DNA of 64,000 nt from Virgibacillus dokdonensis (GTDB lineage Bacteria > Bacillota > Bacilli > Bacillales > Amphibacillaceae). Where the stretch lies: the NCBI RefSeq assembly GCF_900166595.1, contig NZ_LT745763.1:3096986-3160985 (forward strand), given 5' to 3'. Below, piece after piece: positions 48,248 through 56,953 of the stretch. Every line of letters begins with the position of its first letter. Position 1 is the first letter of the stretch. Below the pieces are notes generated by a model. It worked only from the letters and a program-made list of their open reading frames with translations, did not search any database and was not told where the DNA came from. The position numbers and the translations under genes are program-made.

Positions 48248-48472
48248 CTAGCGGAAATGAATGGATTCGATTTCCGAAATTAATTGTTGAAGTTCATGCA
48301 CCATCTCATTCACAATCGCTTCCATATGCTCCTCTACAGATGCATTTTCTAAATCCATATCAGCAAAGTTTTGTTTAATTTCCTTCCGTGCATCTTGCAA
48401 ATTGTTAATAATCCCTGCATCCCATCCCGCGTACAACAAGCCACGGCAAAAATCGCGATCATATAATGCCAT
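48248..48472 (-). CDS. Small helical protein of the T7SS locus
   Basis: A 74-residue acidic protein, YDRDFCRGLLYAGWDAGIIN followed by a long helical stretch ending ELQQLISEIESIHF. Not recognised with certainty; its position corresponds to YwqH-type helical partners in B. subtilis toxin loci, but it is shorter. Its ATG 48472 overlaps the TGA of the DUF4176 gene, so it is coupled. Confidence 0.6.
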   Translation of the reverse strand: MALYDRDFCRGLLYAGWDAGIINNLQDARKEIKQNFADMDLENASVEEHMEAIVNEMVHELQQLISEIESIHFR

Positions 48473-49179
48473 CACACATCACCTACTTTTTGTTTCAAAT
48501 CCATCTCCTGCTCTAACTGAGCCATATCATGATTGGAAAACTCAATCGAGTTCATACCTTTTTCAACAATAAATTCTTTTTTCATTAAGAATACATACGC
48601 TTCTTCCATCTCATCCTGATACCCACGGTGAATGATTCTTTTTATCAGTGGTGCGGTAAAATTGATTTTCGCACCCGCTTTGATCTCACCAACTGGATAC
48701 AATATTCCGACATAGGGAAAATAACTTTGGTAATTTTTTGGACTTACAAACCGCTCCGTAATTACTACTTTAGAAGGAGATGTCTTATTTTTATCCGGCT
48801 TAAAAAAAGTAGGATCGAGCTCCACAACCGTTCCAAGTGGCAGTACTTCCCTCATTATTTCTATTGCATTTGTTAAAAGTTGAAATAACCTATCATGATG
48901 CAAAGTAAACTGCTTATTTATAAACATAACTGTGCAGTAACCTTCTTCTTGCTTACATGAAATGATGCCATGGCTCCATGCTACATCAATGTTAGGCTCC
49001 CTTTTCTTAACAGCTAAAAATAAATCGTATAACACCTTCTCCTCGCGCAAACATAATTGAAAAAATTCACGAACGTTTTGTTTTAGGTCCAAATCCAAAC
49101 CGGATTGCGATGTTTCCAATATCTGATTTATTTTCTTTAAAACAAGCGTGGTTAATTGTTTTTGCATCCGTTCCGTCAT
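48472..49179 (-). CDS. DUF4176-domain protein, T7SS toxin-locus component
   Basis: About 235 residues. The C-terminal half has the DUF4176 pattern LPLGTVVELDP .. VVITERFV .. VGILYPVGE .. FTAPLIKRIIHRGYQDE, followed by VEKGMNSIEF. The N-terminal 100 residues are helical and acidic. DUF4176 proteins are encoded in LXG toxin operons; the function is unknown. ATG 49179 is chosen (AAAGGAG upstream); earlier in-frame codons overlap the ribosome site. First gene of the locus. Confidence 0.7.
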   Translation of the reverse strand: MTERMQKQLTTLVLKKINQILETSQSGLDLDLKQNVREFFQLCLREEKVLYDLFLAVKKREPNIDVAWSHGIISCKQEEGYCTVMFINKQFTLHHDRLFQLLTNAIEIMREVLPLGTVVELDPTFFKPDKNKTSPSKVVITERFVSPKNYQSYFPYVGILYPVGEIKAGAKINFTAPLIKRIIHRGYQDEMEEAYVFLMKKEFIVEKGMNSIEFSNHDMAQLEQEMDLKQKVGDV

Positions 49180-49227
49180 AACTATCAACATCTCCTTTCG
49201 TTATCGGTAGAAGAAATACCTTGCTCC

Positions 49228-49318
49228 CCGATGTTGGCTTATCGCAAAGTCTTATGAAACACTGTCCATGTTTACTATAAACACTAATTTTTTTACTTTT
49301 TTATAGTGTAAAAACTTA
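49228..49318 (+). repeat. Repeat family B, copy 5
   Basis: Contains GTTGGCTTATCGCAAAGTC, then TTTACTATAAACACTAA and TTTTATAGTGTAAAAAC. A second short core (CTATCCTATAGTGTAAAAAC) follows at about 49450. Confidence 0.6.
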
Positions 49319-49929
49319 AAGCCTGTTTAAAACAGTATCTCAGTCTAGTAAAGTGTGCCCACATGGGCTCAGTTCCCCAGTCCAAATTGAATGGCCATCT
49401 TGTTCTGTTTTAATTTGCTTTATATACGTCATCTTTGTATGGAAAAAACTATCCTATAGTGTAAAAACTCACCTGCAAATGCTTTTATAATTAATGGTAA
49501 CTACTGTCCAAGCGGTTACATGTTTATAAAAATGCATAATTCAGCTATTTTATGCTATATCATTATCATAATGCTAAAATTATCCATTCACAACAAGGCT
49601 TTTTTCCTAATTATTCATGAATAATTCCAACTATATGAGTATAAGTACAGTTCTTTTCACCTAGTATTTTTACCATATGTTTTATTTTTTACAACGTATT
49701 ATTGTGATTAAAAACTATACTGTTGTTTTAATTGAAATAAAGCTCTTTTCATAAACGTTTGCACAACAGATTAAACTTACCTGAACATCTATTTGCTTCT
49801 TCATTAATCTTCTCAGCCAACAACTCTTCCTTGTAGCATATACACTTTACCAATTATTAGTTGAAAATATAAAAACAACCAATATTTAATTGTATAATTC
49901 TGTTAAAATACCTTTAAAGGGGGCTGGCA
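49319..49929. other. Long AT-rich gap upstream of the XRE regulator
   Basis: About 610 bases without a supported gene. It includes a small hairpin GTGCCCACATGGGC near 49360 and the promoter of the XRE gene near the end. Nothing else recognised. Confidence 0.4.
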
Positions 49930-50307
49930 ATGTACAGCTTTAGTGAACGTTTAACAGATGTACGAGTAGAAAACGGATACGGTCAAAAAGATATCGCTGA
50001 AAAACTAAATATAACTACAAGTGCGTACGGCTATTACGAACAAGGAAAAAATGAGCCTTCCATTGAAACAATTAGAACACTAGCAAAGCTGTTTGACGTA
50101 TCTACCGATTATTTATTGGGGTTAATTGATCAACCTAAACATCCCGTGAATTTTACTATAGAAGATGACTTCTCATTAACTGAATTGGAATTGCAAATCG
50201 TAAAAGAAATGAAAGAAGAAGAATTCCTAAAACAATTGAGCGATAATCCTACTGAAAACGTGGAAAAACTAGTGAAATTTTGGCGATTTATTAATGAGGA
50301 GTTGTAA
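49930..50307 (+). CDS. XRE-family helix-turn-helix regulator
   Basis: A 125-residue protein with a Cro/C1-type HTH at about residues 6-62 (YGQKDIAEKLNITTSAYGYY .. EPSIETIRTLAKLFDVSTDYLLG). The C-terminal 55 residues are acidic and helical and may dimerise or bind a partner. AAAGGGGG precedes ATG 49930. Target unknown; it is next to a CRISPR leader remnant and a broken toxin locus, as often seen for regulators in accessory regions. Confidence 0.82.
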   Translation: MYSFSERLTDVRVENGYGQKDIAEKLNITTSAYGYYEQGKNEPSIETIRTLAKLFDVSTDYLLGLIDQPKHPVNFTIEDDFSLTELELQIVKEMKEEEFLKQLSDNPTENVEKLVKFWRFINEEL

Positions 50308-50384
50308 ACAATAAAGAGATACATAGCTTGAATACCAGCGATAAGTTTATGAAGGTCTTTCCTACTAATCCACATAATCATGTT

Positions 50385-50539
50385 GGTGCGAACCTGAAGT
50401 GCACATAGAAACCTCGGGGGATCGCACCTATTTTTGATTGTTTTTGTTAATAAATGGAATGAAAGAAGCCAGTTTTAGATTTTCCTTCTAAAAATAAAGG
50501 ATTTAGAGTGTTTTTGGGGAATTATAAATGGGAATCGCT
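50385..50539 (+). promoter_or_regulatory. Type I-C-like CRISPR leader remnant
   Basis: Upstream of the single repeat, GGTGCGA (50385-50391) pairs with TCGCACC (50422-50428), flanking TGCACATAGAAACCTCGGGG. This resembles leaders of Bacillus type I-C arrays as I recall them. It is followed by AT-rich sequence ending GGGAATCGCT just before the repeat. The call rests on memory of the family, not on a comparison run here. Confidence 0.55.
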
Positions 50540-50571
50540 ATCGCACCTTGGATAGGTGCGTGGATTGAAAT
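50540..50571 (+). CRISPR. Solitary type I-C-like CRISPR repeat
   Basis: The 32-base unit ATCGCACCTTGGATAGGTGC then GTGGATTGAAAT matches the type I-C repeat pattern GTCGCNCC..GGNGCGTGGATTGAAAT, including the palindrome GCACCT / AGGTGC and the diagnostic GTGGATTGAAAT end. Only one copy is present; no second repeat occurs at the expected 60-70 base interval. No cas gene is in the window. Confidence 0.7.
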
Positions 50572-50795
50572 AGGTGGGGATACAAACCCTGATACACTAT
50601 AAGTTAAGCGCTACAATCACAGATTGGTCTGTATCAAGCTAGAGATTCGGTGACAATGGAGGGTACCGTCACCGAAAACATTTAGCCTTTCCGTATTTCC
50701 GAGTAAACATAATAATAGTAACTCTTAACTGAAATTCATTTGCAAGGATCATTACGATGATGAAATATTCAAATTTTCTGTTTGAAATTATAAAC
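50572..50795. other. Gap after the CRISPR remnant
   Basis: No second repeat or spacer. It has a hairpin TTCGGTGAC / GTCACCGAA (about 50647-50678) that could end a transcript. It is otherwise the 3' flank of panC. Confidence 0.4.
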
Positions 50796-51647
50796 CTAAC
50801 AGTCAACTATAATATTATCAATTAGTCTTGCCGTTGAAAATCGCACCGCAACCGCAATAAGCACCTTTCCATTTACTTCAGAGATGTCTTCTAAATAAGG
50901 AAAAGTCAGCATTTCCACATAATCAACTTCTACATTTTCACCTAACTGCTGATCTAAATAATGACGAACTGTTTTGATAATAACGTTTGCGTCTGTCTCT
51001 CCTTCGATAATTAGCTTTTTCCCTAATAGCAAACTATTAAATAAAGCAGGCGCTTTTTCTTTCTCCTCTCTTGTCAGCTTGACATTCCTTGAGCTTATTG
51101 CTAGTCCAGAAGGTTCACGCACTGTATCCACTGGAACAATTTCTACAGGGAAATCGAATTCCTCGACCAAAGCAGTTACAATTGCGAACTGCTGCACATC
51201 CTTTAATCCAAAATAAGCGCGGTTAGGCATCGTAAGATGAAACAGTTTTGTTAGTACAGTAACCACGCCATCAAAATGTCCTGGACGTGTTGCACCACAC
51301 AACTTATCTGTCTTTTCTGTCACCATCAATTTTATAGACTTCTTATGCTTGTACATGTCATCAACACTAGGCATAAATAATATATCAACACCAGCTTCTT
51401 CAGCTAGTTTCTTATCCCGCTTTTCATCTCGAGGATATGTAGTATAGTCCTCGCCTTGTCCAAATTGCAGCGGATTAACAAAAATACTCATAATAACGTA
51501 ATCATTATTTCGTTTTGCTTCTTCCACTAATGCTAAATGCCCCTCATGCAAAAACCCCATAGTCGGAACAAAACCAATGGAATGATCAGCTGCTTTTACT
51601 TGTTTTGCCCACAAATACATTTCTTCTTTTAATGCGATGGTTCTCAC
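50796..51647 (-). CDS. panC: Pantothenate synthetase PanC
   Basis: A 283-residue pantoate-beta-alanine ligase with FVPTMGFLHEGHLALVEEA (HxGH-like motif), FVNPLQFGQGEDYTTYPR and GLAISSRNVKL (KMSKS-like). It joins pantoate and beta-alanine with ATP to make pantothenate. GTG start 51647, about eight bases after AAGGGG. It follows panB by one base, so they are translationally coupled. panD, normally third in Bacillus, does not follow. Confidence 0.95.
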   Translation of the reverse strand: MRTIALKEEMYLWAKQVKAADHSIGFVPTMGFLHEGHLALVEEAKRNNDYVIMSIFVNPLQFGQGEDYTTYPRDEKRDKKLAEEAGVDILFMPSVDDMYKHKKSIKLMVTEKTDKLCGATRPGHFDGVVTVLTKLFHLTMPNRAYFGLKDVQQFAIVTALVEEFDFPVEIVPVDTVREPSGLAISSRNVKLTREEKEKAPALFNSLLLGKKLIIEGETDANVIIKTVRHYLDQQLGENVEVDYVEMLTFPYLEDISEVNGKVLIAVAVRFSTARLIDNIIVDC

Positions 51648-51648
51648 G

Positions 51649-52485
51649 TTATTCCCCTTTCTCTAAGGAAGTTAATTCTTCCTGTTCCATGCTAAATGTA
51701 TGCTTACTTCCTTTAGGAAAGTGACCTGCCTTTACCTCCCGTATATAATCGTTTAATCCATGCAATACTTCACGATTTACATCTGCAAAACTTTTAACAA
51801 ATTTCGGTACACGCTCGACGCCAAATGTTACCACATCATGAAAAACAAGCACTTGTCCATCTGTTTTCGAACCAGCTCCGATTCCAATTACAGGAATACG
51901 TAATTGATATGCAATTTTTTGCGCAAGCTGGTGCGGAATGCACTCTAATACAAGAGCAAATGCTCCTGCTACTTCACATTGCTTCGCATCTTTCATTAAT
52001 TCTGTCGCTTGTTCAGCAGTCTTTGCTTGCACTTTGTATCCCCCTAGTACTCCGGCAGACTGCGGTGTTAATCCAAGATGCGCCATCACCGGGACCCCCG
52101 CATTCGATAACGCTTGAATGATGTCTATTACTTCTCCCCCTCCCTCTAATTTGACTGCATGAGCACCACCTTCTTGCATCATTTTCCCAGCTGTTCGAAG
52201 CGCTTCCTCTTTGCTAATATGATAAGACATAAAAGGCAAGTCCGTTACAATAAACGTGTCTTGCGCACCCCGCTTGACCGCTTTTGTATGATGAATCATA
52301 TCACTTATCGTAACAGGTATAGTCGAATCATAACCAAGCACAACCATTCCTAATGAATCACCAACCAAAATCATATCGATACCTGCTTTTTCTGCTAGCT
52401 TTGCTTGTGAGTAATCATAAGCAGTTACCATTGCTATTTTTTCTCCTACTTGTTTCATTTTCAAAAATTCAATGGTAGACTTCAT
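51649..52485 (-). CDS. panB: 3-methyl-2-oxobutanoate hydroxymethyltransferase PanB
   Basis: A 278-residue PanB with [31 protein letters not shown] (Mg-binding Asp) and [15 protein letters not shown]. It transfers a hydroxymethyl group from methylene-tetrahydrofolate to ketoisovalerate to make ketopantoate. ATG 52485 follows GGGGAG by six bases; upstream codons in frame precede the ribosome site. First gene of panB-panC. Confidence 0.95.
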   Translation of the reverse strand: MKSTIEFLKMKQVGEKIAMVTAYDYSQAKLAEKAGIDMILVGDSLGMVVLGYDSTIPVTISDMIHHTKAVKRGAQDTFIVTDLPFMSYHISKEEALRTAGKMMQEGGAHAVKLEGGGEVIDIIQALSNAGVPVMAHLGLTPQSAGVLGGYKVQAKTAEQATELMKDAKQCEVAGAFALVLECIPHQLAQKIAYQLRIPVIGIGAGSKTDGQVLVFHDVVTFGVERVPKFVKSFADVNREVLHGLNDYIREVKAGHFPKGSKHTFSMEQEELTSLEKGE

Positions 52486-52829
52486 TTTCATCTCCCCTTC
52501 CGTTTGGTTGGAAAACTTGTTTTTACCTAAATTTATAAGGATACTGCAGCCTTTCATTTACTATAATCTAAAGATTCTATACTTTTCAGCAGATAAAAAA
52601 TAATAACTTGCTTATCGAGCAAGTTAAACACGCAAACTTCAAATCGCTCACTTTAAAACAAAACGTTAAATTCTTTAACGTATACAGCGTTTTCAGATTT
52701 GAACGTTCAATGATGATGCAGTATGCTTATACAACCTAGTCTTTATTTTCACTTACTTTCATTGTAACTTCAATGGCTTTCCTACCTTTCCATAACAATA
52801 TACGGTATCAAAAGGTACCATAGCAGCCC
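52486..52829. other. Gap between panB and the sigma-54 activator
   Basis: Contains a small hairpin AACTTGCTTATCGAGCAAGTT at about 52612-52630, resembling the head of family B repeats, and the panB promoter region. No gene seen. Confidence 0.4.
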
Positions 52830-54200
52830 TTAACATGTATTAATTTTAAATTGCTGTATCTTTTTATATAAAGTCACACGTGAGATACCTAGTTTTTTAG
52901 CAGCAACTGATTTATTGCCATTATATTTTTCTAGCAACTGTATAATTCTTTCTTTTTCGAGTTCTTCCTTTTCCTGCAATAAAGACATATCAGTTATTTT
53001 ATTCTGTTCCACTTTTTTTCTCTGCAAGTTAAAGTGTTGCGTCAGCTCTTCCCAGTTGATATATCCATTTTCAGCCAATATCGTAATTCTCTCCATAAGA
53101 TTACGAAGTTCTCGTATATTTCCTGGCCATTTGTAAGCAACAAGTTGCGTTATAACTTCTTCTTTTAATAAAGGGACAGGCATTTGGTATTGGGATGCAA
53201 ATTGTTTCAAAAAATAGTTAGCAAGCTCTGGAATATCCTCCGTTCTCTCTCTCAACGATGGCATTTTCACTTGAATAACATCGAGTCGATAATATAGATC
53301 CGAACGGAACTTATTTTCATTCATAAGTTTCTCAAGATCTTGATTCGTTGCTGCAATGAACCGCACATTTAACCCTTTTCCCTTTGAATCTCCAATTCTA
53401 AAAACCCGGTTTTCTTGCAATACTCGAAGAAGCTTCACTTGCATTTTTTTAGGAAGCTCACCAATTTCATCTAGAAATAAAGTACCTCCATCAGCCATTT
53501 CTATTTTTCCTTTTCTCCCTTGTTTTTCCGCCCCTGTGAATGTCCCTCTTTCATATCCAAATAACTCACTTTCAAACAGCGCTTCTGGAATAGCACCACA
53601 ATTTACAGGTATAAAAGGTCCATCCCTTCGAGCGCTTGCATCGTGAATAGCTTGCGCACATATTTCTTTTCCTGTTCCACTTTCCCCAAGGATAAGCGTT
53701 GTGGCATCTGTACTAGCGACTTTTCTAGCAATACGTATGGTTTTTTGTAAAGCTGGACTTCTCCCTTTCATTTTTGAAAAAGGGGTTTCTTCTTTATTCA
53801 TATATATTTTTCTCTTAAGTTCATTTAACTCTGTAGAAGTTGATAACAAATTTTCATTTAATCTTACAATGTTAGAAACATCACGATCAATGGACACTAC
53901 ACCAATCAATTCGTTGTTATCGTTGTAAATCGGAGCGGAATTTATTACAACATGCTTATCCTCTCTAGGACGATGATACGCATTTTTAACAGGTTGTTTC
54001 GTTTTTAAAACATATAAAAGCAATAAATCTTCGTCTTGAAAAAAATCTGTTATTGGCTTGCCAATGATTTCATCTTGGTGAATCGTATACGTTTGAACTG
54101 CAGCATCATTCCAAAATAAAACTTTACAATCAGGTGCAATAACTACTATAGCATCATCTTCTGTTGCAAGAATTGTATTTAATATGTAATTCTTATTCAT
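52830..54200 (-). CDS. Sigma-54-dependent transcriptional activator (PAS-AAA-Fis)
   Basis: The 456-residue protein has an N-terminal PAS domain (about 10-115), an AAA+ domain with Walker A GESGTGKE (about 172), the GAFTGA loop as GTFTGA (about 220), Walker B GGTLFLDEIGEL and the VRFIAATN sensor, then a C-terminal Fis-type HTH (GNKSVAAKKLGISRVTLYKK, about 428-447). Such proteins open sigma-54 promoters using ATP. It is divergent from the proline racemase operon, which has a matching -24/-12 promoter, so it is probably that operon's regulator. The PAS domain may sense proline or a redox signal. Confidence 0.92.
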   Translation of the reverse strand: MNKNYILNTILATEDDAIVVIAPDCKVLFWNDAAVQTYTIHQDEIIGKPITDFFQDEDLLLLYVLKTKQPVKNAYHRPREDKHVVINSAPIYNDNNELIGVVSIDRDVSNIVRLNENLLSTSTELNELKRKIYMNKEETPFSKMKGRSPALQKTIRIARKVASTDATTLILGESGTGKEICAQAIHDASARRDGPFIPVNCGAIPEALFESELFGYERGTFTGAEKQGRKGKIEMADGGTLFLDEIGELPKKMQVKLLRVLQENRVFRIGDSKGKGLNVRFIAATNQDLEKLMNENKFRSDLYYRLDVIQVKMPSLRERTEDIPELANYFLKQFASQYQMPVPLLKEEVITQLVAYKWPGNIRELRNLMERITILAENGYINWEELTQHFNLQRKKVEQNKITDMSLLQEKEELEKERIIQLLEKYNGNKSVAAKKLGISRVTLYKKIQQFKINTC

Positions 54201-54237
54201 TTCACCCCACCCCCTTTATCAGATAACTGTAAACAAT

Positions 54238-54275
54238 TGTATACTTTTCTTACATTTTTGTAAATAAAGTATACA
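54238..54275. promoter_or_regulatory. Probable upstream activating sites for the sigma-54 activator
   Basis: TGTATAC (54238-54244) and GTATACA (54269-54275) form an inverted pair, with a third TGTATATC near 54304. They lie about 240-270 bases before the -24/-12 promoter, a usual place for enhancer sites. Confidence 0.45.
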
Positions 54276-54394
54276 TAAAACAAAATACAACACCTTATCA
54301 AAATGTATATCAAATAGTTAGACTTTTATTTATCCCCACTATTTTTCAAGTCACTAGCGTATTATCTAAAAACTTCTTACAAAATCCTCTCTGA

Positions 54395-54460
54395 CTTTGT
54401 CTTGTTCAGCACACATCTCCCAATTATGGAAGCAGTTTAATACTCAGGTTTTCAAGATGA
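54395..54460 (+). repeat. Repeat family C, copy 4 (degenerate fragment)
   Basis: TGACTTTGTCTTGTTCAGCA then CACATCTCCCAATTATGG and TTTAATACTCAG recall the central part of family C. The stems are not intact. Confidence 0.45.
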
Positions 54461-54511
54461 TGAAATCATGCCGTTTAAAGCTGAGTTTAGACTAGTGGGA
54501 TCCAAAGCAAT

Positions 54512-54527
54512 TGGCATATTTTTTGCT
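54512..54527 (+). promoter_or_regulatory. Sigma-54 (-24/-12) promoter of the proline operon
   Basis: TGGCATATTTTTTGCT matches TGGCAC-N5-TTGCW except for one base; the GG and GC pairs are exactly 12 bases apart. It lies about 46 bases before the racemase start and faces it. Confidence 0.8.
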
Positions 54528-54572
54528 ATATGAATTTTGAAAGCTTTATATCATTAGAAAGGAAGATGACTA

Positions 54573-55553
54573 TTGATTAATATCTCAAGCCTATTACAAG
54601 CAATCGATACACATACAGTGGGAGAGCCAACTAGAATTATTTTAAAAGGGATACCTAAATTAGAAACAAATACGATGTGGGATAAGAAACAAGAGCTAGA
54701 AGAGAAATTTGACCATTTAAGAGCAGTTTTAATGAATGAGCCAAGAGGGCACTCAAATATGTTCGGAGCATTTATTACCGAACCCTGTAATAAGAATTGT
54801 GATCTCGGCGTTGTTTTCGCTAATACGAAAGGCTACTTGAATATGTGTGGTCACGGTACTATCGCTGTAGTTACTGCGGGAATTTCACTTGGTATGATTG
54901 AAAAAAAAGAAAAGGTTCTTCTTGATACACCTGCTGGTATTATTTCATGCCATGTAACATTTGAAAACGAAAAAGTAAAACGAGTCTCATTCCATAACGC
55001 CCCTGCTTTTGTGTACAGACGAAACCTTACTGTGAAAATAGAGGAAAATCTAGAATTGACGTTGGATATTTCCTACGGTGGTAATTTTTTTGCCATATTA
55101 GATGCTACTCAACTTTCTTTAAGCATATCGCTTAATAATGCGGAAAAATTTATTGATTTAGGGATGAAAATAAAGGATGCGGTTAATAAACAGATAACTA
55201 TTTCACACCCAGATTATCCGCATATAAATACAGTAGATTTAGTAGAATTCAGTGAACAAGTTGAGGACAATTATTATCGTAATGTCGTTGTATTCGGAAA
55301 TGGTCAAATCGACCGTTCACCTTGTGGAACTGGCACCTCGGCAAAACTTGCTTTACTTAATTTCCCAGTTGGTGAGCAAATGAAACATGAAAGTATAATT
55401 GGTACTTCCTTTACTGCGAGTGTTGTAAAACAAACAAAAGTCGGTCATTTTAATGCTATTATTCCACAGGTATCTGGTTCTGCATGGATAACAGGATTCC
55501 ATCAATTTGTAATTGACCAAGATGACCCCTTTAAGCACGGATTTTCGGTATAG
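54573..55553 (+). CDS. Proline racemase / hydroxyproline epimerase family protein
   Basis: A 326-residue enzyme with both catalytic Cys of the family: MCGHGT (about residue 91) and DRSPCGTGT (about 250). Members with two Cys racemise proline or epimerise 4-hydroxyproline; those with a Thr or Ser in place of one Cys are dehydratases. HTVGEPTR near the N-terminus is typical. The neighbours (proline dehydrogenase, transporter, sigma-54 regulator) favour D-proline or hydroxyproline use. TTG start with AAAGGAAG eight bases upstream. Confidence 0.88.
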   Translation: MINISSLLQAIDTHTVGEPTRIILKGIPKLETNTMWDKKQELEEKFDHLRAVLMNEPRGHSNMFGAFITEPCNKNCDLGVVFANTKGYLNMCGHGTIAVVTAGISLGMIEKKEKVLLDTPAGIISCHVTFENEKVKRVSFHNAPAFVYRRNLTVKIEENLELTLDISYGGNFFAILDATQLSLSISLNNAEKFIDLGMKIKDAVNKQITISHPDYPHINTVDLVEFSEQVEDNYYRNVVVFGNGQIDRSPCGTGTSAKLALLNFPVGEQMKHESIIGTSFTASVVKQTKVGHFNAIIPQVSGSAWITGFHQFVIDQDDPFKHGFSV

Positions 55554-55574
55554 TTATAGAAAAAGGAGTTTAAT

Positions 55575-56930
55575 ATGAACACAAAATTGACAGCGCTTCA
55601 ATTATTAGCAGTTAGCTTCATGCTGTTCGCAATGTTTCTTGGTGCGGGAAATATTATTTTTTCCCCTATAGTTGGGCAACAAGCTGGCAGTAATGCATGG
55701 GTTCCCATGTTTGGATTTTTAATAACAGGAGTAGGACTTGTTCTCTTAGCGATTATTGCGCTAGCAATGGCTGGTGGGAGAGTGGAAACTCTAGCTGAAC
55801 GAGTCCACCCGAGGTTCAGCTTCTACTTTTGTATTTTATTATTTTTAACCTTGGGACCATTTTATGTTATACCGCGTACCACATCCGTAGTATACGAGAT
55901 TTCTATACGTCCTAATTTATCAATGATTAATATGGAAGCAAACGTTATTTTATTTGTTTTTTCGTTTCTATTTATAACAATAACAGCTATTCTCTCTCTT
56001 AACCCTAATAAGTTTGTTGACCGACTAGGAAAAGTCATTACTCCTATATTCTCCATTCTACTTCTTATTATTGTAATAAAATCGATTATTACACCAATGG
56101 GAGTAATACAACAACCACAACCGGCCTATATAGAGGGTGCATTTCTTAAAGGATTTACAGAAGGTTACCTTACAATGGACGTTCTAGCAGCGTTTGTTTT
56201 TGGAGGCGTTTTCATGAAAACGCTAAAGGGTTTAGGTGTAGTAAATCCAAAACAAACTGCGAGTATCTTTATTAAGTCTGGTTTCATTACTGTTGTCGGC
56301 TTATCCCTTTTACATATTTCACTTGCATGGCTTGGAGCGACAAGTATTGAAGCAATTGGAATCTTAGATAATGGTGGAGTCGTTCTTGCTGAAGCTTCCC
56401 GATACTTACTTGGTAACACTGGTCTATTGATGATTGGGACAATTGTTATTCTGACTGGGTTAACGACAAATATCGCATGCTTATCGGCCGCTGCTGAATT
56501 TTTTGAACGCGTATGCCCAAAGATCAGTTATAAGAATTGGATATGCATGCACGCTTGCTTGGGTTTAATAGTTACAAATTTTGGGTTAAATCAAATCTTA
56601 AACATGGCAACGCCTGTACTATTCTTTCTATACCCAATGGCCATTACACTCATTGTATTAGCGCTAATGAATAACTGGTTTAAAGGATATCAACCTGTAT
56701 ATATTGGTTCAATGATAGGCGCAGGTAGCATTGCTATCATGGATGCTATCAAACAAACGGGACTTGTCACGGAAAATATTTTAAATGATTTTTTTTCATT
56801 CCTTCCTTTATTTTCAAACGGAGGAGGCTGGATACTACCAGCATTTATTGGAGGAGTGGTTGGTTTTCTATTTTCTATATATAGCCGAACAGACAAACGT
56901 AAATATAATCTCAAGGGAAAAGCTATCTAA
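55575..56930 (+). CDS. brnQ: BrnQ-type branched-chain amino acid carrier (LIVCS family)
   Basis: A 451-residue membrane protein with about 12 segments. Family features: FAMFLGAGNIIFSPIVGQQAG near the start, and RTTSVVYEISI in the third loop. BrnQ carriers import Leu, Ile and Val with Na+ or H+; some relatives take other amino acids. Here it stands between proline racemase and proline dehydrogenase under a sigma-54 promoter, so proline or a stereoisomer is a plausible substrate; this is inference. AAAAGGAG precedes the ATG. Confidence 0.85.
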   Translation: MNTKLTALQLLAVSFMLFAMFLGAGNIIFSPIVGQQAGSNAWVPMFGFLITGVGLVLLAIIALAMAGGRVETLAERVHPRFSFYFCILLFLTLGPFYVIPRTTSVVYEISIRPNLSMINMEANVILFVFSFLFITITAILSLNPNKFVDRLGKVITPIFSILLLIIVIKSIITPMGVIQQPQPAYIEGAFLKGFTEGYLTMDVLAAFVFGGVFMKTLKGLGVVNPKQTASIFIKSGFITVVGLSLLHISLAWLGATSIEAIGILDNGGVVLAEASRYLLGNTGLLMIGTIVILTGLTTNIACLSAAAEFFERVCPKISYKNWICMHACLGLIVTNFGLNQILNMATPVLFFLYPMAITLIVLALMNNWFKGYQPVYIGSMIGAGSIAIMDAIKQTGLVTENILNDFFSFLPLFSNGGGWILPAFIGGVVGFLFSIYSRTDKRKYNLKGKAI

Positions 56931-56953
56931 TTTTATTGTAAAGGGGTTTAAAC

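Noticed and set aside
50647..50678. Second CRISPR repeat or cas-associated palindrome
   Set aside because: TTCGGTGAC/GTCACCGAA is an ordinary hairpin unlike the I-C repeat.
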